From assembly GCA_041686955.1 (NCBI GenBank), contig JAWLCV010000076.1:1-19692 (forward strand): DNA of 19,692 nucleotides, given 5' to 3'. The stretch's first letter is position 1, and each line of letters opens with the position of its first letter. Source of the stretch: UBA7803 sp041686955 (GTDB lineage Bacteria > Pseudomonadota > Gammaproteobacteria > Pseudomonadales > Azotimanducaceae). Under the pieces are notes generated by a model that saw only the letters and a program-made list of their open reading frames with translations, was not told where the DNA came from and ran no database searches. Shown here piece after piece: positions 6,965 to 12,857 of the stretch. Both the position numbers and the translations under genes were made by a program.

Positions 6965-9900
6965 ATGAGCCAGGACACGCGATCCATCGCCGAATTTCTC
7001 GCGGGTGTGGAGCTGTTCTCCAACTTCCGTCGGGAGCACCTCGAGTCGCTGGCGGAGCAGGTGAAGGTCGAGCATTACGAGTTCGGTGACAACGTGTTCG
7101 ACGCCGGGGACGAAGGCACCGGCGTCTACGTTCTGCGCAAGGGCACGGTGCGGATCTTCACCAACGACGACGGCAAAGAGATCAGCATGGGCGTGCGCAA
7201 GGCCGGCGACGTGGTGGCCGAGCTGGGCGCTCTGCGCAAGTTCCGTCACGATTCCTCCGTGCGCGCCTCCTCCAGCGCCGAGCTGCTGTTCGTCTCCCAC
7301 GACGCGCTGGCGCCGCTTCTGGCCGCGGACCGGGACGCGGCGGCCTTCGTCACCAGCTACGTGGCGATCCGGGCCGCCGGCGGCGTGGTGAGCCGGCTGT
7401 TCGATCTGAAGGGCAAGGCCGACAAGGCGGACGTGGAAGCCCTGGTGCGCAGCGTCGGGGTGAAGCGGGTGAGCGCCGGGAGCGTGGTGCTGCCGCAGGG
7501 GGCCACCGACGACAAGCGGCTGTACTTCGTGCGCCAGGGTTCCCTGAACGTGGTGCGAGAGGAAGAGGGCAACGAGTTCGCCCTGGGCACCATCGGCCGG
7601 GGCGACGTGTTCGGCGAGCAGAGCGCGCTCAAGCGCGTGGAGCAGCCCGCCACCGTCACGGCCGAGACCAACGCCGTGCTGCTGGTGGTGCCGGAGGACA
7701 CCCTGCGCCGGGTACTGGAGCTCAATCCCCAGGTGCGGGAATTTCTCGAGCAGCGCATCGACACCACGGAGCGGGAGCTGGAGCGGCAGCGGCAGCTCGC
7801 CGAGCGGCGCGGCCGCAGGCACGTGCTGGATCTGGTGAGCAAGCCCAAGGCGGGGGAAAAGGTGCTGCGGCGCTTTCCCCTGGTGGAGCAGGCGGAAGAG
7901 AGCGACTGCGGCGCCGCGTGTCTCGCCATGATCTGCCGGTACTACGACATCCCGCTGACCCTGGGGAAGCTCAGGGAGATGGCCAACGTCACCACGGAGG
8001 GCGCAACGCTCGACAGCCTGGCGCGGGTGGGCGAATCACTCGGCTTCACCACCCGCGGCGTGAAGTGCACCTTCGAGTCCCTCAAGGGCTTCGACCTGCC
8101 GTTCATCGCCCACTGGGAGGGCTACCACTACGTGGTGGTGTACGGGGTGTCGAAGCGTCACGTGTGGGTGGCGGACCCCGCCCGCGGCTTCTCCCGCATG
8201 ACCGTGGCGGACTTCGAGAAGGGCTGGACCGGCACGTGCCTGCTGTTCGTGCCCTCCGCGGAGCTGACACCCGGGGTGGCCAGCACCTCGCCCTGGGCCC
8301 GCTTCGCCCGCTACCTGGCGCCATTCAAGAACGTCATCGGGTTCATCCTGCTGGCCACCCTGGTCATCGAGCTGCTGGCCGTGGTGCCGCCGGTGATCGT
8401 GCAGAACATCCTCGACCGGGTGGTGGTGCATGCCAACGTGGAGCTGCTCCACGTGCTCATGGTGGGGCTCGTCATCGCCCACCTGTTCGCGCGGCTCACC
8501 GGGCTGATGCGGGGGTACCTCACCACCTTCGTCACCCGCAATCTCGACTTCGCCATGATCTCCCAGTTCTTCAAGCACACCCTGTCGTTGCCGCTGACCT
8601 TCTTCACCACCCGGCGCACGGGGGACATCTTCGCGCGCTTCCAGGAGAACATGACGGTCCGCAACTTTCTCACCGAGTCCACCATCAGCACGGTGCTGAA
8701 CTTCCTCATGATCTTCGTCTTCTTCACCGTCATGTTTCTCTACAACGTGACCCTGACGGCGCTGCTGGTCGTGCTGATGATTCCGCTGGCGCTGCTCACT
8801 CTCGCCATCACGCCCCGCATCAAGCAGTACGCGCGTGAGAGCTTCGAGAAATCCACCGACGCCGAGTCGGTGCTCATGGAGACGCTGAGCGGCGCCGAGA
8901 CCGTGAAGGCCATGGGCAACGAGCGGGCCATGCGCATGCGCTGGGAACGGCGCTACGCCGCGGCGCTGGACGTGCAGTTCCGGGCTCAGCGCTTCGACAT
9001 CAAGGTGGGCTTCGTGAGCCAGATACTGAACGCCGTGGTGACCATCACCATCCTCTGGGTGGGTACCACCATGGTGCTGGCTGACGAGCTCTCCATCGGC
9101 CAGCTCATCGCCTTCAACATGCTGATGGGCAGCGTGATGACGCCGCTCATGGGCGTCATCTCCCTGTGGGACGAGCTGCACGAGACCGGTGTGGCCATGG
9201 AGCGGCTGGGTGACGTGCTGGACGTGGAGCCGGAGCAGAAGCCGGAGGAGGCCGCGTCACGTATCGTCCTGCCGAGCGTCCGGGGCGACATCCGCTTCGA
9301 GAACGTGTACTTCCGCTACGGCGGCCCGGAGAAGCCCTACGTGCTCGAAGGCGTCAGCTTCGACGTGCAGGCGGGTCAGCTCGTGGCCGTGGTGGGGCAG
9401 AGCGGCTCCGGCAAATCCACCCTGGCCAAGCTCATCGCCGGCTTCTACACGCCCAACGAAGGCCGCATCCTGGTGGACGGCTACGACCTGACTCAGGTGG
9501 ACCGCGAGGTATACCGTTCCCAACTCGGCTACGTGATGCAGAACAACCTGCTGTTCTCCGGCACCGTCGCCGAGAACATCGCGGCCGGCGACGAGAATCC
9601 CGACCGCAAGCGGGTGGTGGAGGCGGCCCGGCTGGCCGACGCCCACGCCTTCGTCAGCGCCCTGCCGCTGGGCTACGACCAGCTCGTGGGCGAGCGCGGC
9701 ATGGGGCTCTCGGGCGGGCAGGTCCAGCGGTTGTGCATCGCCCGCGCCCTCTACCGCGATCCCCGGGTGCTGATCCTGGACGAGGCCACCTCGGCCCTGG
9801 ACAGCCAGACGGAGAGCAATATCCTGCACAACCTCCAGGGCATGCTGGAGGGGCGTACGGCCTTGGTCATCGCCCACCGGCTCAGCACCATCATGAACGC

Positions 9901-10036
9901 CGACAAGATACTGGTGCTCTACGACGGCACGCTGGTGGAAGAGGGCGCCCACGCGGATCTCTTCGAGCGCGGCGGCATGTATCACCAGCTCGTGCGCCGG
10001 CAGATCGCCGGCAGCCTGTCGGTATCGGAGGCCTGA
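6965..10036 (+). CDS. Peptidase-containing ABC exporter with two N-terminal cNMP-binding-like domains (PCAT)
   Basis: This 1023-residue inner-membrane exporter should cleave a double-glycine leader and move the peptide out with ATP. Two cyclic-nucleotide-binding-like beta-barrels come first (about 5-125 and 140-260). A C39 peptidase follows (about 300-430) with Gln309, Cys315 (SDCGAACL), His388 (YHYVVV) and Asp404 all present, so it should be active. The membrane domain spans about 450-720. The ATPase has Walker A GQSGSGKST (811-819), signature LSGGQ (915-919), Walker B with Asp939-Glu940, and H-loop His971. GGGGGA lies just before ATG 6965. ATG 6938, which overlaps the HlyD stop as ATGA, is the alternative. 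An N-terminal cNMP domain fused to a C39 exporter recalls cyanobacterial HetC-type proteins; having two suggests ligand gating. Whether they bind cAMP, cGMP or something else is not readable here. The probable cargo is the 87-residue peptide upstream. Confidence 0.95.
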   Translation: MSQDTRSIAEFLAGVELFSNFRREHLESLAEQVKVEHYEFGDNVFDAGDEGTGVYVLRKGTVRIFTNDDGKEISMGVRKAGDVVAELGALRKFRHDSSVRASSSAELLFVSHDALAPLLAADRDAAAFVTSYVAIRAAGGVVSRLFDLKGKADKADVEALVRSVGVKRVSAGSVVLPQGATDDKRLYFVRQGSLNVVREEEGNEFALGTIGRGDVFGEQSALKRVEQPATVTAETNAVLLVVPEDTLRRVLELNPQVREFLEQRIDTTERELERQRQLAERRGRRHVLDLVSKPKAGEKVLRRFPLVEQAEESDCGAACLAMICRYYDIPLTLGKLREMANVTTEGATLDSLARVGESLGFTTRGVKCTFESLKGFDLPFIAHWEGYHYVVVYGVSKRHVWVADPARGFSRMTVADFEKGWTGTCLLFVPSAELTPGVASTSPWARFARYLAPFKNVIGFILLATLVIELLAVVPPVIVQNILDRVVVHANVELLHVLMVGLVIAHLFARLTGLMRGYLTTFVTRNLDFAMISQFFKHTLSLPLTFFTTRRTGDIFARFQENMTVRNFLTESTISTVLNFLMIFVFFTVMFLYNVTLTALLVVLMIPLALLTLAITPRIKQYARESFEKSTDAESVLMETLSGAETVKAMGNERAMRMRWERRYAAALDVQFRAQRFDIKVGFVSQILNAVVTITILWVGTTMVLADELSIGQLIAFNMLMGSVMTPLMGVISLWDELHETGVAMERLGDVLDVEPEQKPEEAASRIVLPSVRGDIRFENVYFRYGGPEKPYVLEGVSFDVQAGQLVAVVGQSGSGKSTLAKLIAGFYTPNEGRILVDGYDLTQVDREVYRSQLGYVMQNNLLFSGTVAENIAAGDENPDRKRVVEAARLADAHAFVSALPLGYDQLVGERGMGLSGGQVQRLCIARALYRDPRVLILDEATSALDSQTESNILHNLQGMLEGRTALVIAHRLSTIMNADKILVLYDGTLVEEGAHADLFERGGMYHQLVRRQIAGSLSVSEA

Positions 10037-10133
10037 GCCCGACGAAATGCAGGGCGTTCGTTGGCGCCACGCCGACACCTGCTCCGGCCGCGGCATCTGC
10101 GCTGCCGCCCCGAGTCGCGACGATCCCCTTTGA

Positions 10134-10146
10134 AATCAATCGTTTG
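10134..10146 (+). promoter_or_regulatory. IHF-binding site match upstream of the acidic peptide gene
   Basis: AATCAATCGTTTG fits the IHF consensus WATCAANNNNTTR exactly. It lies 28 nt before the sigma-54 -24 element, almost the same spacing as the 29 nt at the first peptide gene. It sits in a short A/T-rich stretch within the 188-nt gap after the ABC exporter gene. Confidence 0.6.
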
Positions 10147-10174
10147 CGGCCTCGTTGGGGGTTCTGTTGCGGAT

Positions 10175-10190
10175 TGGCACGGCTGCTGCT
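10175..10190 (+). promoter_or_regulatory. Sigma-54 (RpoN) -24/-12 promoter of the acidic peptide gene
   Basis: TGGCACG, four bases, then CTGCT matches TGGCACR-N4-TTGCW with a single mismatch, the first T of the -12 box. Transcription would start near 10201, about 24 nt before the ATG. It is an even better match than the promoter at 1156-1171 and carries the same IHF site upstream, so the two small genes are probably co-regulated. Confidence 0.68.
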
Positions 10191-10224
10191 CCAGGTGATG
10201 GCGAGGTCACCGGAGGAAGCGAGC

Positions 10225-10362
10225 ATGTATCAGGATCGGGAAGACTGGCGCGACGACATCGTCCTCGAGCTCGAGGATGGGCACTTCGGCGAGCACGACG
10301 TGGAGACCTGGTCGCTGGAGGACTTCGCGGACATCGTGGCGCCGGCGCGGGCGCCGCTCTAG
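10225..10362 (+). CDS. Small acidic peptide (45 residues), function unknown
   Basis: The evidence for a real gene is the ribosome-binding site GGAGGA 7 nt before the ATG, identical in sequence and spacing to that of the 87-residue peptide, and a dedicated sigma-54/IHF promoter. The product has 14 Asp/Glu and only 3 Arg, with Trp8 and Trp29 and no Cys. It has no signal peptide or membrane segment. Its C-terminal part (SLEDFADIVAPA) faintly recalls a leader helix but lacks the GG/GS/GA cut site. Its strong negative charge contrasts with the basic core of the other peptide. It could be an immunity or masking partner, a regulator of the exporter, or a second cargo. No family was recognised. Its TAG stop shares the CTAG tetramer with the stop of the convergent gene. 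Confidence 0.65.
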   Translation: MYQDREDWRDDIVLELEDGHFGEHDVETWSLEDFADIVAPARAPL

Positions 10363-11630
10363 TTGAAGATGACGTCGAAGCCGACGCCCCAGATGGCGTC
10401 GGAGCGCAGGCCATCGTCGTTCAGCGGGACGCTGACGAAAGCGTGCAACGGCGCGTTGTAGCGGTTGAACGGGTTGAACTTCACCGCGAACGCGGCATCG
10501 ACCACGTCGTTGCCGATCTCTTCCACGTGAGGGTTGTGGCGGCCTAGCACGTCGATGGCGAACGTGAGCTGGCTGTTCACCCGGGTGTCGAAGCCCACCG
10601 CGTAGGTGAGGTTCTCCAGATCGGCGTTGCTGTCCGGGACCTCGTAGGCGACGTTGAGGTGCGGCGTGATGCGGCCGAGGGTCCTGGAGGCGATGAGCAT
10701 GGCCCGGTAGCGGTTCTCGCCGGTGCCGAGCAGATCGTCCTCGTCACCGGTGGCGAAGGTCACCTGGCCGAGCACCGAGAAGTCGAATCCGCCGGTGTCG
10801 CTGCTCATGAGCTGGTATTTGCTGCGCAGAATCACGTCCCCGAGTCCCGTTTCCTCACCGCCCGTGCGGGAGAAGCGGGCCTGATCGTCCTCGGCGAAGG
10901 AATGCACCGGATTGCCGTCGATCAGCGATCCGGTGGTGGGGTTCACCAGCACCACTTCCGCCACCGACGAGGCCCGCGCTTCCACGCTCACCACCGGTAC
11001 CACCACGCCCACGTCCCAGCGGTCGGTCAGCCCGTAGTTGCCGAAGAAGGCGAACACTTCCTGCTCGATGTCCAGGTCGATGTCGAGCTGAATCACGTCC
11101 TCCTCGAAGCCGGTGAGCTGGCCGTCCGGCGGCGGTATCGGCGGCGGCCCCACCTGGCAGCAGTCCTGGTGCATCAGGGTGACGCGGAGGCTGCTCAGGT
11201 CCTTGCCGTCCAGCTCGTCGAAATCCTGATTCGAGTAACCGAAGCCGAACGTCGTCCGGCCGCGGCCAACGGTGGTGGCGCGTTCCGCGAGCAACGGGCC
11301 CAGGCTGTCCTCCAGGGCGATGGGCACGCCCTGGGAGAGGTCGAAGGAGATGCCGGTGACGGTGGAGCTCAAGGCGTACACGCCGATCCCCGAGAGCAGC
11401 CCGTTGCTCAGGGCGTTGAGCTGCTGGATCTGGGACTCCCCCGTGAAGTGGGGCCGATGGGCGTCGGCGATGGCGGCGGGGATGCCCGGCGCCGCCGGGA
11501 GAATGATTCCGTTGCCGCCGTAGAGACCGGTGATGAAGTCGGCGAGATCCTCGGCCTGGCTGGGGACGCCGGCGCCGGCGGCCGCCGCTGACAGGAAGAC
11601 GAAAAGGAATCTGCGCTTGGCCGCCTTCAT
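10359..11630 (-). CDS. PF13557-like outer-membrane protein (MetA-pathway of phenol degradation family)
   Basis: This 423-residue protein has a cleavable signal peptide (MKAAKRR, hydrophobic stretch, likely cut after SQA at about residue 26) and the alternating strands of an outer-membrane beta-barrel. The order of segments resembles PF13557 proteins, often annotated 'transporter' and found near aromatic-degradation genes: GNYGLTDRWDVGVVVPVV, then GLGDVILRSKYQ, then QVTFATGDEDDLLGTGENRY. This is family resemblance from memory; substrate and pore activity are unproven. A strong GGGAGGGA site lies 8 nt before the ATG. Oddities are a vicinal Cys-Cys followed by a Pro-rich loop (VGPPPIPPPDG) at about residues 155-168, and a C-terminal Asn rather than the usual aromatic residue. 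It is transcribed toward, and overlaps by 4 nt, the acidic peptide gene. Confidence 0.8.
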   Translation of the reverse strand: MKAAKRRFLFVFLSAAAAGAGVPSQAEDLADFITGLYGGNGIILPAAPGIPAAIADAHRPHFTGESQIQQLNALSNGLLSGIGVYALSSTVTGISFDLSQGVPIALEDSLGPLLAERATTVGRGRTTFGFGYSNQDFDELDGKDLSSLRVTLMHQDCCQVGPPPIPPPDGQLTGFEEDVIQLDIDLDIEQEVFAFFGNYGLTDRWDVGVVVPVVSVEARASSVAEVVLVNPTTGSLIDGNPVHSFAEDDQARFSRTGGEETGLGDVILRSKYQLMSSDTGGFDFSVLGQVTFATGDEDDLLGTGENRYRAMLIASRTLGRITPHLNVAYEVPDSNADLENLTYAVGFDTRVNSQLTFAIDVLGRHNPHVEEIGNDVVDAAFAVKFNPFNRYNAPLHAFVSVPLNDDGLRSDAIWGVGFDVIFN

Positions 11631-11780
11631 GACCCGATCCCTCCCGTTGGCGGACGTTCAGTCTAGGCGGTGCGGGTAGGCGGTCAAGGCAAACGTAGGC
11701 GTTCGTCAATGTGGTGGCGGCCACGCTGGATGATGGGCAGGTAGTTGGGCGATGATGCAGAAACTCGCCGGGAGAACGCC
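11631..11780. other. Divergent intergenic region
   Basis: This 150-nt gap separates the minus-strand outer-membrane protein gene from the plus-strand dioxygenase gene and should carry both promoters. Ribosome-binding sites are clear on each side: GGGAGGGA for the minus gene and GGGAGA for the plus gene. I found no convincing -35/-10 pair and no copy of the CTTGACA/TGTCAAG operator. A TTG-started extension of the dioxygenase frame at 11745 is less likely than ATG 11781. Confidence 0.5.
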
Positions 11781-12695
11781 ATGCCTGAACTCCAAACCCT
11801 GCCCGCCACCGCGTCGAGCGACGAGATCCTCGCGGTCCTCTCGCGCGATGGCGCGCTCATCCTCGCGGACGTCCTGACACCGGCACAGGTGGATCGGGTG
11901 CGCGGCGAGATCATGCCCTATGTGGAAGCCACCGAGTTCGGCCGCGACGACTTCACGGGCAACCGGACCACCCGCACCGGCGCGCTGGTCGCGCGCTCGC
12001 CGACATGCCGGGAACTGATCATGAACGAAACCGTCCTGGCCGGGGCGAACGCGTACCTGAAGCCGTTCTGCGAGCGCATCCAGCTGCATCTGACCCAGGT
12101 GATCCGGATCACGCCGGGGCAGAAAGAGCAGGCGATCCACCGCGACCGCTGGGCCTGGGGCACCTACCTCCAGGGCATCGAGCCGCAGTTCAACACCATC
12201 TGGGCCATCACCGACTTCACCCGGGAGAACGGTGCCACCCAGGTCTGTCCGGGCAGTCTGGATTGGCCGGACGATCACCGGCCCGCCGAGGATGAGATCG
12301 GCTACGCGGTGATGCGAGCCGGCTCGGTGCTCGTCTACTCGGGCAGCGTCTTCCACGGCGGCGGCGCCAACGTGTCGGACGGCGACCGCGTCGGCATCAA
12401 CATCACCTACACCCTGGGCTGGCTTCGCCAGGAAGAGAACCAGTACCTCTCCTGCCCGCCCGAGATCGCCCGGACCCTCGATCCCGAGTTGCAGGCTCTG
12501 ATCGGCTACTCCATGGGCGGCTACGCCCTCGGCTACTACACGCCGCCGCTCCCTCCCGGTCAGGGACCAGAGGTGGTGCCGCCCCAGTTCGCCCTGGGCG
12601 AGCAGGACGCCAGCGCCGCGCAGTTCGGCTCGGCGGAGCTGCTTTCGCAGATCCAGGCGCAGGTGGGCGGCGGCGAGGACGGGCCCCGCTCCTGA
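11781..12695 (+). CDS. PhyH-family Fe(II)/2-oxoglutarate-type dioxygenase
   Basis: This 304-residue protein resembles phytanoyl-CoA dioxygenase (PhyH) family non-haem iron oxygenases, which hydroxylate unactivated carbons using O2 and 2-oxoglutarate. The iron triad is visible: His120-Arg-Asp122 (IHRDRWAWG) and His192 (GSVFHGGG). Arg203 (GDRVGINITY) is in position to hold the co-substrate. The N-terminal LSRDGALILADVLTP segment is also typical. The start at ATG 11781 has GGGAGA 6 nt upstream. The length is usual for the family, with a Gly/Pro/Gln-rich tail of about 50 residues. It is transcribed in the same direction as the TonB receptor 162 nt downstream. A GC-rich inverted repeat (GCCCC/GGGGC) without a T-run follows its stop, so read-through is possible. 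The substrate is unknown; small hydrophobic acids, CoA esters and aromatic or steroid intermediates are all possible. Confidence 0.88.
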   Translation: MPELQTLPATASSDEILAVLSRDGALILADVLTPAQVDRVRGEIMPYVEATEFGRDDFTGNRTTRTGALVARSPTCRELIMNETVLAGANAYLKPFCERIQLHLTQVIRITPGQKEQAIHRDRWAWGTYLQGIEPQFNTIWAITDFTRENGATQVCPGSLDWPDDHRPAEDEIGYAVMRAGSVLVYSGSVFHGGGANVSDGDRVGINITYTLGWLRQEENQYLSCPPEIARTLDPELQALIGYSMGGYALGYYTPPLPPGQGPEVVPPQFALGEQDASAAQFGSAELLSQIQAQVGGGEDGPRS

Positions 12696-12755
12696 ATCTC
12701 ACCGGCGCCCCAACGGGGGCCCCGGCGGGAGATCGAGAACCTCCCCAGTGGAGGA

Positions 12756-12797
12756 TTTGTCGAGAGCTTGACATTATCTTGTCAAGATCTTCACAAT
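12756..12797. promoter_or_regulatory. Symmetric operator/promoter element upstream of the TonB receptor
   Basis: CTTGACA and TGTCAAG form an inverted repeat with a 6-nt centre. Each arm is flanked, after 5 nt, by an outer half: TTTGTC on the left and CACAAT on the right. On the plus strand TTGACA (12768-12773) is a perfect -35, followed after 18 nt by CACAAT (12792-12797) as a weak -10, about 60 nt before the receptor ATG. The same design recurs at 19287-19328. A dimeric repressor bound here would cover the promoter. No regulator gene is in the window. Confidence 0.7.
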
Positions 12798-12857
12798 CCA
12801 ATCGGGCTGCCGAAGCAGCCGCCGGCTTTGCCAGCCAGCCACATGGGGAGATGAACA

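Noticed and set aside
10047..10133. Short frame reading MQGVRWRHAD with two Cys (28 codons)
   Set aside because: It has no ribosome-binding site, a composition typical of chance GC-rich frames, and lies upstream of the IHF site in a regulatory gap.
10225..10362. Reading the acidic peptide as a second double-glycine precursor
   Set aside because: The SLEDFADIVAPA segment has only partial spacing of hydrophobic residues, has no GG/GS/GA cut site, and would leave a core of only a few residues.
12702..12730. GC-rich inverted repeat after the PhyH gene as a terminator
   Set aside because: The stem pairs only about 5 bp (GCCCC/GGGGC) and no T-run follows, so it is too weak to list as a terminator.
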